The position numbers and the translations under genes are program-made. The notes below the pieces were generated by a model. The model was not told the DNA's origin. It did not search any database and was given only the letters and a program-made list of their open reading frames with translations. Positions 33,401 through 41,564 of a stretch of 64,000 nt of DNA are shown piece after piece. Within the stretch, counting starts at the first letter, position 1, and the number at the start of each line of letters is the position of its first letter. This DNA comes from Merdibacter massiliensis. Its GTDB lineage: Bacteria > Bacillota_I > Bacilli_A > Erysipelotrichales > Erysipelotrichaceae. Location: positions 1 through 64,000 of the forward strand of contig NZ_LT699724.1 of NCBI RefSeq assembly GCF_900155395.1, in the 5' to 3' direction.

Positions 33401-35668
33401 ATGATTTGCATACAGGATGAACAAGATCCTTACGCGCAAATCAAAGTCAATGGAAAATTTGCTGAAAATGGTTGTTTTCAGATACAAAACGGCAGTTATG
33501 AAGCAGTGATCATCGAGAAAGCAGCAGGGGGCATACTCGAAATTAACGGCTGCTGTCAAAAGGAAGATACATTCTATGAATGTACAAATCAGAGTCTTCA
33601 TCTGCAATTGATTAGTCAAAAAGAACAAACGGCAATTTGTTTAGATGCGGAAAATGAATGGCATCAACAATTGCGATGTTTGCCGGCAGGTGAATATACG
33701 CTGCGTTCTCTTGATCAGACGGTTTGTTTTTATTTAAACGAGATGCAAAGTTACAATGCGATCACTTTTAAAGTGGAATGCTCTCTGGTGAAAATACAGG
33801 CAGTGTTGCAGGAACAGGATACACGTCCTTTGCTTACAATGAATATACAGATAAAGAACGCTCAAGGTTCGAATATAGAAATTGCTGATGATGCGCTTTT
33901 TACTGTGCGTATGATTGGCAAACAGTTCTATGAAATGTTAGCTTTTTGCAAAGAAAATCAGTTCCAGATACAGCAAAGGGTAACGAAAGGAACATATGAG
34001 TTCTTTGTAAATAACAATGCATATGCTTTATATGACCATACTTTGGTGAATGGACAACAAAGAGCAATTGCACAGTATGAGATCACACAAGATTGTAAGA
34101 TCACATTTGTATTTAAAGAAAGAGTGAAGCAAACAGGTACTTTGTATATACAAGGATACCGCCAAGATCTAGATTGTGACTGTTTGAAACCTCCCTTTGA
34201 TTCCACTGTGTTATCGATGGTATTGCAGGGCGAACAGTCCATGCATTCCATACAATTAGAGAAAGAGAATGCTTGGAGAGAGAAAATAACGGGATTAGAA
34301 AAGGGAAGATATGAACTATTAGGTGAAAGTACAGGAAATTATTGTTATTTAGTGGATGGAAAGGAAGAAACAAAAGCTGTTGTTAATGTGGATCAGGATA
34401 TGCACAATATCAAGATCATTGAAAAAACAGAGGATCTATCAAAAGGCATGTTGCTTATTGAAGCTTGGAAATGGGATGGAAAGAGAAAAGAAAAACCGGA
34501 TACTTCCTTTAGCGTCTGGGTCAATGTGGCACATGATGAACAGCAATGGGATCTATTATTGAACGAGGGAAATCAATGGCTGGGGATGATCGATCATTTA
34601 CAGCAAGGAAGCTACCAATTAAAGACAGCAGGAAATCAGAGTGCTGTTTACCAAATAGGGGAACAAACGATTTCAAATGGTGAAATAGCATTGGAATCTG
34701 CAGAAGTACATGTCAATATTTTGTTTGATGATAATAGAGCGAAAGGCAGCGTACGACTGCAAGCAAAAGTTGATGATTTAAATGGAAATGATGGGGGAAC
34801 ATGGTTCTTTCTGATCACGCGGCCAGGTTTTGAAAAACAAGTATGTTTGGATGCAGGAAACGGATATGAAACAACAATAACAGGTCTCGAAGATGGACAG
34901 TATGTGGTTACACAGTATCAAGATCAAAATGTGACTTATCGTGTGGATGGAAAAAGTGAGACACAGCATGCTGCGTTCACTGTAGATGGTGATGCACATG
35001 CGGTTGTAGCAATCTTGCCATTGTTAAAGACAGGCACCTCTACATTGCTTGTAAAGGGTGAAGAAATAGAACAGCCGTTGGAATTGATCTTGCAAAAAGC
35101 GGGTATGGAAAAAACAATTCTGCTGGACCCTGCTAATCAGTTTCAACAAGAAATAGAGCAGATCGATTCCGGGCGATATAGTCTTTTTGCAAAAGAAGGT
35201 CAGTATCTTTATGCATTAGATGGGCAATCGAAACGTTCCTACTGTACAATCGTGTTTGCAAAGGATGCTCATTGTGTCATTGTTTCGCCAGCTAAAGAAG
35301 ATTGGCAAATTCCAAGTTTTATCACAAAAGAGGAACAAGAAGAACAAAAGGGAGGCATCCAGTTTCGGCTTTGGTCAAAAGATGAAAGAGGATATCTGTG
35401 TCATCCAGAAAATATAGATGAAATGGTGCTGACAGTGGGAAATCAAAAAGTCACTTTATCGAAAGAAAATGATTATCAAGCAGCGATATCACAATTACAG
35501 TATGGATGTTATGCTATCTCTGCTACGAAAGAGTGCATCTTTCAAATTGATGGCGGCAGTGAACAAAAAGAATGCAAGATCAATATCCAAAGCTCAACGA
35601 TGCATCAGATCAATGTGATTCTTGTAGACTCATTGAATAAAAGATCGACGACACGATTGGTCTTATAA
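30443..35668 (+). CDS. Giant protein of about 17 degenerate Cna-B/SpaA-like repeats, no signal peptide
   Basis: 1741 residues made of roughly 17 consecutive units of about 100 residues. Each unit reads like G-x-L-x-I-x-K near the start, then P-x5-F-x-V-x-I-x-G, V-x-LN-x2-N-x-W, L-x2-L-x2-G-x-Y-x-I-x-E, Y-x-V-x-G and V-x-I-x-N. This recalls prealbumin-like (Cna-B/SpaA) beta-sandwich domains. Early units (about residues 330-650) keep Lys, Glu and Asn at positions where such domains form isopeptide bonds; later ones do not. There is no signal peptide, transmembrane helix or LPXTG. ATG 30443 follows AAGGAGG. It is rich in Cys (CGCG, CCQK) for a surface protein. The function is unknown. Confidence 0.75.
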   Translation: MQRYRKIQGPAFLQTCTASMIAGFRLIVHKDDSFPMENEDEIQVLISQANGGMIIQKLSFVDDTAEIKVQHLPLDWYTLSLVNGTQHVIKEDDRCCIHTIIDGENVDGNQIRFQLTEETPVKELTMQLFRDVCQLHIHVLEEGTSGQHLPKGDRIYQYEFVSNKSRQWVELNAYNHYETVLKLPKGEYSLIAHDNTQAYLDDTRMETALALEKEEHSLMLLEQTQEKAALQIKVFVMDEQCVLTTPKDCYFQVEIAGNDDVQTVNLNEMNDFAIVLYDLTPGMYTIKAHDANGYTILYEVDGEANLSGDVAIQDECVQVDILYQKNSTFFRPSFRIRKRIKTEGGTLTMPKEADCFVVNVAGCGTAYSFYLTKENHFCAELADLCPGCYQIKELDAKEYTSTIQFSDGTPVLDGCIEIGPCKGADILLVNETKRNGKLQICKYEEDENGNLTRPSNHACFAIRLHSFAYQEILMLKEENAYCVLLQDLAKGCYDIREVEGEHVLYSVDQGEWSHHARVVIDDGRLHEIRILNLKEEDCGSIRIEKWIENEHGHWMHPSCMERYTVCITGEKTRQEVVLNVENQWCVYVEGLAYGIYRIEELYGGNERYLINGVFSEDALVQVQKDLQEVKIINPLLSATTLHFSICIVDCQHQLVTPDASFEAIVIIEGDHCYKEISLNESNRWQAILAGLQGDYVRIIQKDTMGYHVLYQVDDQICAGAMVVLDGKNHSIRLIDQFHCHDGILSVEKKCVDEQGCLHIPPQDASYSMQLCGCGIEVPFELNADNGFTVVFDDLQKGEYTLCEIGEEPCCWKVNGEVVENGTIYLDACDMHLEVIDAFPVMPCLHIMYQNEELCCDQLSFALIGNDMHSMYTLANDGQELLIEGILPGTYEIRLQGGQRILFEINGCVYEQGKFAVEQEDVYVVLIKEHCDNTLVLHKFIENRQGAYELETAGISYIRVQSVLGEQEVVLNAANQFTYTLYDLPFGMICIQDEQDPYAQIKVNGKFAENGCFQIQNGSYEAVIIEKAAGGILEINGCCQKEDTFYECTNQSLHLQLISQKEQTAICLDAENEWHQQLRCLPAGEYTLRSLDQTVCFYLNEMQSYNAITFKVECSLVKIQAVLQEQDTRPLLTMNIQIKNAQGSNIEIADDALFTVRMIGKQFYEMLAFCKENQFQIQQRVTKGTYEFFVNNNAYALYDHTLVNGQQRAIAQYEITQDCKITFVFKERVKQTGTLYIQGYRQDLDCDCLKPPFDSTVLSMVLQGEQSMHSIQLEKENAWREKITGLEKGRYELLGESTGNYCYLVDGKEETKAVVNVDQDMHNIKIIEKTEDLSKGMLLIEAWKWDGKRKEKPDTSFSVWVNVAHDEQQWDLLLNEGNQWLGMIDHLQQGSYQLKTAGNQSAVYQIGEQTISNGEIALESAEVHVNILFDDNRAKGSVRLQAKVDDLNGNDGGTWFFLITRPGFEKQVCLDAGNGYETTITGLEDGQYVVTQYQDQNVTYRVDGKSETQHAAFTVDGDAHAVVAILPLLKTGTSTLLVKGEEIEQPLELILQKAGMEKTILLDPANQFQQEIEQIDSGRYSLFAKEGQYLYALDGQSKRSYCTIVFAKDAHCVIVSPAKEDWQIPSFITKEEQEEQKGGIQFRLWSKDERGYLCHPENIDEMVLTVGNQKVTLSKENDYQAAISQLQYGCYAISATKECIFQIDGGSEQKECKINIQSSTMHQINVILVDSLNKRSTTRLVL

Positions 35669-35678
35669 AGCGTTTGCC

Positions 35679-35707
35679 GGCAGAGAATATTTCTCTGCCT
35701 TTTTTTT
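35679..35707 (+). terminator. Intrinsic terminator of the giant gene
   Basis: GGCAGAGAA / TTCTCTGCC stem, TAT loop and eight T residues. Confidence 0.92.
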
Positions 35708-35793
35708 CGCAAGGAAGATTTCACAGTCTTTCCCCAGTTTATGTGCTTTGTAAAATAAACGGGAAATAGACAAAGGAAATTTGCAAAAAAAAC

Positions 35794-35822
35794 TTTAAAA
35801 AACAAACATTTCGTTCTATAAT
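35794..35822 (+). promoter_or_regulatory. Promoter of the pyruvate:ferredoxin oxidoreductase gene
   Basis: TTTAAA, 17-nt spacer, TATAAT, about 37 nt before the ATG at 35859. Confidence 0.65.
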
Positions 35823-35858
35823 GATTAAGTAAAGTTTACGCAAGGAGGAAAATTTCAA

Positions 35859-38800
35859 ATGGCAAAGACATTTATGTCAATGGATGGTAATACTGCCACT
35901 GCGCATAATGCGTATGCGTTTACCGAGCTAAGCGCTATTTACCCAATCACTCCTTCCTCTCCAATGGCAGAGGTTGTTGATGTATGGGCAAATCAAGGGC
36001 GCAAGAACATCTTCGGCAGCGTTGTAAAAGTTGCTGAATTACAGTCCGAAGGTGGAGCAGCTGGTGCTGTTCACGGTGCATTGCAGGCTGGTGCATTAGC
36101 TACAACTTTCACTGCATCTCAGGGTCTGTTGTTGATGATTCCAAACATTTATAAGATGGTTGGTGAGTGCTTACCAGGTGTATTGCACGTATCTGCTCGT
36201 GCAATCGCATCACGTTCACTGAATATTTTTGGTGACCATCAGGATATTTACGCTTGCCGTCAGACTGGTGTATGTATGTTAGCTTCTCATTCAGTACAGG
36301 AAGCAATGGATCTTGCTGGTGTTGCACACTTGGCTGCAATTAAAGCAAGTGTTCCTTTCATTCATTTCTTTGATGGTTTCCGTACATCTCATGAGATTCA
36401 AAAAGTAGAAGTTTTCGATACAGAATTATATAAAGACCTGATCGATTACGATGCATTGGAAGCATTCCGTAAACGTGCGTTGAATCCGCACACAAATCCA
36501 GTAACTCGTGGTGGTGCTGAAAACGACGATATTTACTTCCAAGGTATGGAAGCTCGTAATGAACACTATGCAAAAGTTCCTGCAATCGTTGCAGACTACA
36601 TGGAAAAGATTTCTGAGATCACAGGTCGTCATTATGCTCCATTTACTTATTATGGTGCTCCTGATGCTGAACGCATCATCATTGCAATGGGTTCTATTAC
36701 AGAAACGGCTCATGAAACAATTGATGCTTTGATGGCACAGGGTGAAAAAGTTGGTATGATCAAAGTTCATTTGTATCGTCCGTTCGCACCAGAATATATG
36801 TTCAAAGTGATGCCTGCTACAGTTAAGAAAATTGCTGTATTGGATCGTACAAAAGAATCCGGTGCAATGGGTGAACCTCTGTACCTGGATGTTGTTGCAG
36901 CACTGAAAGATCGTAAAGATATCGAAATTATCGGCGGTCGTTATGGTTTAGGTTCTAAAGATACACAACCTTGCCATGTGAAAGCTGTATTTGATCACTT
37001 GAAAGAAGATAAGATGATCCATGGCTTCACGATCGGTATTGAAGATGATCTGACACACTTGAGCTTGCCTGCAGATGAAAGCTTCCAGATCAATGGTGAT
37101 TATACATCATGCTTGTTCTGGGGTCTTGGATCAGATGGTACAGTTTCAGCAAATAAATCAACTGTAAAGATCATTGGTGATAACACTGATCAATATGCAC
37201 AGGCATATTTTGCATATGATTCTAAGAAAGCCGGAGGTGTTACACGTTCTCACTTACGTTTCGGCAACTCTCCAATTCGCTCTACTTATTATATTAACAA
37301 TGCAGATTTTATCTCTTGTTCATTGGATGCCTACATGTTCAAATATGACATGGTACGCAACTTGAAAGATGGAGGTACATTCCTGTTGAATACAACGTTC
37401 TCAAAAGATGAGATCGTTCATCACATGCCAAACCGCATGAAAGCACAGTTGGCTAAGAAACATGCAAAACTGTATATCATCAATGCAACAAAGATTGCAC
37501 AAGAAATCGGTATGGGACGTCGTACAAATACGATCCTGCAGTCTGCGTTCTTCGCATTGAATGAGCAGATCATGCCATTGGAAACTTCTTTGGAATTGAT
37601 GAAAGCATTTGCTAAGAAGTCCTATGGTAAAAAAGGTGATGCAATCGTACAGTTAAACTACAAGGCTATTGATGCCGGTAAAGATGGAATGGAAGAAATT
37701 CCTGTTGATCCAAGCTGGGCAGAATTGCCATACGATGCTAACCGCAAATTGACAGGTGACGAATACTTCGATAACCATGTAGCTGTTATCAACGGCTTGG
37801 AAGGTTACGATATGCCTGTGTCTGCATTTACAAAATACAACTTGCTGGATGGTTCTATCCGCAATAATGTTGCATTTGAAGAAAAACGTACAATTGCGGT
37901 TCAGGTTCCAACATGGCATCCAGAGAACTGTATCCAATGTGGTATCTGTTCTTATGTTTGTCCGCATGCTACGATTCGTCCATTCTTGTTGACTGACGAA
38001 GAAGTTGCTAATGCTCCAATGGAATTTGATACGATCCAGGCAATGGGTAAAGGTGTAGAAAACTTGAAATATCGTATTCAGGTTTCTCCAGCAAACTGTG
38101 TTGGTTGTGGATTGTGTGCTGTTGAATGTCCAGGCAAAGCTGGTAACAAAGCATTGGAAATGGTGGATATCAATGTTAAATTGGATGAAGAACCATTGGC
38201 TGATTATCTGTTCAAACACACAGAATATAAGAGCAATTACTTCTCAACGGATACGGTAAAAGGTTCTCAGTTCCTGATGCCTTACTTTGAAGTATCAGGT
38301 TCTTGCCCAGGTTGCGGTGAAACTCCATACTATAAATTAGTATCACAATTATTCGGTCGCGACATGTTAGTAGCTAACGCTACAGGATGCTCAATGATCT
38401 ACTGTTCTTCTACTCCTTCTACACCATTTGTAAATGATAAGAATGGAGAAGGTGTTGCTTGGGCTAACTCATTGTTCGAAGACAATGCTGAATTCGGCTA
38501 TGGTATGGCTCTTGCTCAAAATTATAAAGAAGCACATATCTTAAAAGTAATGGAAGACAACATGGAAAATGTTGAACCTGCTTTGAAAGAAGCATTCACA
38601 AAATATATCGAAGTACATGGCAATCGTGATGCAGAACGTGAAGTTGCTCCAACGATCAAAGAATTAGCTGCTAAATCAGACATTGCTGAAGTAAAAGAAT
38701 TAGCTAACTTAGATTTGATCAGCAAATCAATCTGGATCGTCGGCGGTGACGGATGGGCTTATGATATCGGATATGGAGGATTGGATCATGTATTAGCAAA

Positions 38801-39368
38801 TGATCTGAATGTAAATGTCCTTGTATTGGATACAGAAGTTTATTCTAACACTGGTGGTCAGTCTTCTAAATCATCTCAGGCTGCAAGTATTGCTAAATTT
38901 GCTGCTGGTGGTAAGACAACTGCCAAGAAAGATCTTGGACAGATTGCAATGGCTTATGGACATGTATATGTTGCCAGCATTGCAATGGGAGCTAACAAGA
39001 ACCAGACATTGAAAGCTATCAAAGAAGCAGAAGCTTACAACGGACCATCTTTGATCTTAGCTTACAGCCCTTGTGCAGAACATGGTATCAAGGGTGGATT
39101 GAGCAACCATCAAAAGACACAGGCAAAAGCTGTAGAATGTGGTTATGTTGATCTGTATCGTTACAATCCTGATCTAGAGACTCCACTTACAATTGACTCT
39201 AAAGATCCAGATTACGATAAGATGTTAGACTTCATGATGAGTGAAACTCGTTTCTCTCAATTGCCTAAATTAAAAGGTGAAACAGCATACGAGATGTTTG
39301 AAAAGACGAAGAAAGACGCTATGAAACGTCGTAATCGTTTGAAAGCACTTGCTGAAGAACACATTTAA
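35859..39368 (+). CDS. nifJ: Pyruvate:ferredoxin (flavodoxin) oxidoreductase
   Basis: This 1169-residue single-chain enzyme oxidises pyruvate with CoA to acetyl-CoA and CO2 and reduces ferredoxin in anaerobes. Domains in order: N-terminal TPP/pyruvate domain (AYPITPSSPMAE), transketolase C-like domain, gamma domain, two 4Fe-4S ferredoxin motifs (CIQCGICSYVCP and CVGCGLCAVECP, about residues 690-755), and the TPP-binding domain (GSCPGCGETPYYK; GDGWAYDIGYGG; SNTGGQSSKSS). It is a complete, single-gene unit with a strong promoter and terminator. Codon choice (GGT, GCT rich) suggests high expression. Confidence 0.96.
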   Translation: MAKTFMSMDGNTATAHNAYAFTELSAIYPITPSSPMAEVVDVWANQGRKNIFGSVVKVAELQSEGGAAGAVHGALQAGALATTFTASQGLLLMIPNIYKMVGECLPGVLHVSARAIASRSLNIFGDHQDIYACRQTGVCMLASHSVQEAMDLAGVAHLAAIKASVPFIHFFDGFRTSHEIQKVEVFDTELYKDLIDYDALEAFRKRALNPHTNPVTRGGAENDDIYFQGMEARNEHYAKVPAIVADYMEKISEITGRHYAPFTYYGAPDAERIIIAMGSITETAHETIDALMAQGEKVGMIKVHLYRPFAPEYMFKVMPATVKKIAVLDRTKESGAMGEPLYLDVVAALKDRKDIEIIGGRYGLGSKDTQPCHVKAVFDHLKEDKMIHGFTIGIEDDLTHLSLPADESFQINGDYTSCLFWGLGSDGTVSANKSTVKIIGDNTDQYAQAYFAYDSKKAGGVTRSHLRFGNSPIRSTYYINNADFISCSLDAYMFKYDMVRNLKDGGTFLLNTTFSKDEIVHHMPNRMKAQLAKKHAKLYIINATKIAQEIGMGRRTNTILQSAFFALNEQIMPLETSLELMKAFAKKSYGKKGDAIVQLNYKAIDAGKDGMEEIPVDPSWAELPYDANRKLTGDEYFDNHVAVINGLEGYDMPVSAFTKYNLLDGSIRNNVAFEEKRTIAVQVPTWHPENCIQCGICSYVCPHATIRPFLLTDEEVANAPMEFDTIQAMGKGVENLKYRIQVSPANCVGCGLCAVECPGKAGNKALEMVDINVKLDEEPLADYLFKHTEYKSNYFSTDTVKGSQFLMPYFEVSGSCPGCGETPYYKLVSQLFGRDMLVANATGCSMIYCSSTPSTPFVNDKNGEGVAWANSLFEDNAEFGYGMALAQNYKEAHILKVMEDNMENVEPALKEAFTKYIEVHGNRDAEREVAPTIKELAAKSDIAEVKELANLDLISKSIWIVGGDGWAYDIGYGGLDHVLANDLNVNVLVLDTEVYSNTGGQSSKSSQAASIAKFAAGGKTTAKKDLGQIAMAYGHVYVASIAMGANKNQTLKAIKEAEAYNGPSLILAYSPCAEHGIKGGLSNHQKTQAKAVECGYVDLYRYNPDLETPLTIDSKDPDYDKMLDFMMSETRFSQLPKLKGETAYEMFEKTKKDAMKRRNRLKALAEEHI

Positions 39369-39373
39369 TCGAT

Positions 39374-39405
39374 AAAAGATGAGCTGATATCGGCTCATCT
39401 TTTTT
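39374..39405 (+). terminator. Intrinsic terminator of the PFOR gene
   Basis: AAAAGATGAGC with GCTCATCTTTTT across a short loop, ending in a T-run, six bases after the stop. Confidence 0.9.
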
Positions 39406-39528
39406 ATAGTTTTATGGGAATATAGGGGAACCGAAAAATTTCATTCTTTAAAAATGACAGATGTATCGCTGCATGTTTTGCATAGTCAGCTTCAATGGGG
39501 GAAATATAAAGTGTGGGAGGATGATCGT

Positions 39529-40095
39529 ATGCGTATGTTTTATCCAAGCATAGAAGACCATTGTCTATATGTCGATCGTGACACGACAATTAAAACGATA
39601 TATGAACATCTGCATTGCAAGGATATTGATAAGATTATTGTGCAAGATAAGGATGGAAAAGATATTGGATATGTTCCTTTGTGTCATCTGTTACGGCTAT
39701 TAACAAGAGATATCAAGTTTTGTGATCATCTGATTGAACAATTTGAATGGAAAGAGATACAAAAAGCAATGCAAGGGGAGGTGGTTGCTTCGCCTTTGCA
39801 TGTATCTTTGATCAAACATTTTATTTGTCTTCCTGATAAGCAAGCATTTGATTTTCATCATGCATTGGTAATCATAGAAAATAATAAAGAAAGACTTTCC
39901 TCTATATTAGAAAGCGAAGCAAGCTGTATCGTTCTGGCTCATTGTGACTTTGTGAGCCAATCTTTGATCAACAAGGCAAAAGAAGAAAAAATATTGCTTT
40001 TAAAAACGCCGTTGTCTGCAATAACGGCTGCGAATGCTCTTTGGATGCAGATGCCAGTCGGCAAGATGATGGAACGTTTTCACTTGCATGGGTAA
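39529..40095 (+). CDS. Putative CBS-like plus DRTGG-like regulatory protein
   Basis: This 188-residue cytoplasmic protein has an N-terminal half resembling one CBS motif (DRDTTIKTIYEHLHCKDIDKIIVQDKDGKDIGYVPLCHLLRLL). Its C-terminal half recalls the ligand-sensing DRTGG fold (CIVLAHCDFVSQSLINKAKEE and LKTPLSAITAANALW). ATG 39529 is chosen because GGGAGG lies eight bases upstream; the frame is open from 39454 but without a ribosome site. It sits 42 bases before the FUSC-HAD gene and may sense a nucleotide. The family assignment is tentative. Confidence 0.45.
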   Translation: MRMFYPSIEDHCLYVDRDTTIKTIYEHLHCKDIDKIIVQDKDGKDIGYVPLCHLLRLLTRDIKFCDHLIEQFEWKEIQKAMQGEVVASPLHVSLIKHFICLPDKQAFDFHHALVIIENNKERLSSILESEASCIVLAHCDFVSQSLINKAKEEKILLLKTPLSAITAANALWMQMPVGKMMERFHLHG

Positions 40096-40137
40096 AGATT
40101 TGTCTTTATAATAGGGGGAGTGAAAAAGGAGGACCTT

Positions 40138-41415
40138 ATGCTTTCATTGCCTCATATAGGGAAACGAATCATAAAATCAGCAATTGCGGTTTTTTTATGT
40201 CTATTGGTCAATGAGTTTCGGCAAGGGCAGGGTGTTGTGTTTTATTCATGCATTGCTGCCGTTTTATGTATGCAGAAAGATACCGCTTCTACGATCAAAA
40301 CAGGCCGTAATCGAGTGATCGGAACTTTTAACGGTGGCTTCTTTGGACTAATTGGTTTATTGATCGAACAGGCAGCAGGAATCGATCACTGGCTTTTTCA
40401 TGCTGTTTTGATTTCTGTATTGATCATTCCAATCATTTATACGACAGTATTGTTGAAACAAACCAGTGCGTCTTATATATCATGCGTCGTCTTTATGAGC
40501 ATCACTATTTCTCATATTCATGATGCAAATCCTTATCTATTCGCATGTAATCGGATTTTAGATACTTTAATTGGTATTGCAATCGCTTATCTGGTCAATC
40601 GTTTGCATCTTCCGATGATACGCAGCCATCATCGGTTTTATTTATGTGACTTAACTGTTTTTGATTTAGACCATCGGCATCAGGAAAGAATCACTTTTCG
40701 CCGTCTCCAGGAACAAGGTGTGCAATTTGCTTTGCATACACCATATCCTTTAGCCTGCTATTCCAGTCTGCTCGATCTATTTGATACTAAACAAATCATA
40801 TTGTTTTATGGCGGTTTATTATATGATAAAAAGAACGATCATTACAGGACAACGGCTGTATTGCCAGATACTGTAACAGACCAGCTGTTGAAAATGTTGG
40901 ATGAACAGCAGGTAACAGTTTTTGCTTATCGTGTGTTAGAGGATATTCTGCATGTTTATGTCCGTGGAGAATTGCAAGATGCGCAGAGTTGTCACTTATG
41001 GAAAGCTTTACGTAAGACGCCTGGTCATGCATGTGTCATGGACGTATCGGCAAAGGTGAAGGAAGTCAGTGCAATGACTGCATATGTTCCTGTCGAACAA
41101 ATAGATATCGTAAAGCAGAGGCTGGATAGAATTGATGGGATTCAAGTATACACGATCACACAGGAACAGTATGTTTATATAGTCATTATTGAAAAATCGT
41201 GCATGTTGATGGATTCCTTCGACTATGAGGATCATCAGCAATTGTGTGTGATCACCAGACAATTGGCACAAAAACAATTGTTTGCGTCAGCAGATATAGT
41301 ATATGTTTATGCAGATCCTGCAAAAGAGGTAAAACAACTGATCTCTAGTTATCCTTATCAGAAGCTGTCTTCTCTTCATCATATACGAAAGAAATTCTGG
41401 GGGACAAACGTTTAG
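40138..41415 (+). CDS. FUSC-type membrane protein fused to a degenerate Cof-type HAD domain
   Basis: The 425 residues begin with about 150 residues of four or more helices of the aromatic-acid-exporter/FUSC type (DUF939-like: FYSCIAAVLCMQKDTASTIKTGRNRVIGTFNGGFFGL). A soluble domain patterned on Cof-family HAD phosphatases follows (YLCDLTVFDLD, FRRLQEQGVQFALHTPYP, ILFYGGLLYDKKND). The HAD catalytic DxD reads DLT and the usual TGRP is TPYP, so phosphatase activity is probably lost. ATG 40138 follows AAGGAGG. The fused domain may be a sensor or structural cap. Confidence 0.68.
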   Translation: MLSLPHIGKRIIKSAIAVFLCLLVNEFRQGQGVVFYSCIAAVLCMQKDTASTIKTGRNRVIGTFNGGFFGLIGLLIEQAAGIDHWLFHAVLISVLIIPIIYTTVLLKQTSASYISCVVFMSITISHIHDANPYLFACNRILDTLIGIAIAYLVNRLHLPMIRSHHRFYLCDLTVFDLDHRHQERITFRRLQEQGVQFALHTPYPLACYSSLLDLFDTKQIILFYGGLLYDKKNDHYRTTAVLPDTVTDQLLKMLDEQQVTVFAYRVLEDILHVYVRGELQDAQSCHLWKALRKTPGHACVMDVSAKVKEVSAMTAYVPVEQIDIVKQRLDRIDGIQVYTITQEQYVYIVIIEKSCMLMDSFDYEDHQQLCVITRQLAQKQLFASADIVYVYADPAKEVKQLISSYPYQKLSSLHHIRKKFWGTNV

Positions 41416-41447
41416 AAGCAGTATTTTTTAGAAAGCATAAATTTCAC

Positions 41448-41498
41448 TTAGCTTTTGGAAGGAATGTGTTATAATGGGAGTACATTTTGAAGAGGTGG
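41448..41498 (+). promoter_or_regulatory. Stranded promoter and Shine-Dalgarno pointing at yrrN
   Basis: TTAGCT, 16-nt spacer, extended -10 TG-T-TATAAT (41470-41475), a short leader, then GAGGTGG (41492-41498) immediately before IS110 copy B. It is the counterpart of the stranded typA promoter. Confidence 0.55.
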
Positions 41499-41564
41499 AA
41501 GTGTGAATAAAAATGCGCAAAAAGGGCCGACTTAAAAACAGGAGGTAAAAGATATCGAAAAAAT

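Noticed and set aside
30443-35668. Sortase-anchored adhesin
   Set aside because: Neither a signal peptide nor LPXTG-hydrophobic-basic tail is present. The C-terminus (NKRSTTRLVL) is not an anchor.
37653-38219. 188-codon minus-strand ORF within the PFOR gene
   Set aside because: Antisense to the ferredoxin domains of a highly conserved enzyme; no start signal.
39454-39528. Upstream start (39454) for the CBS/DRTGG-like gene
   Set aside because: No ribosome site precedes it, whereas GGGAGG is well placed before ATG 39529.
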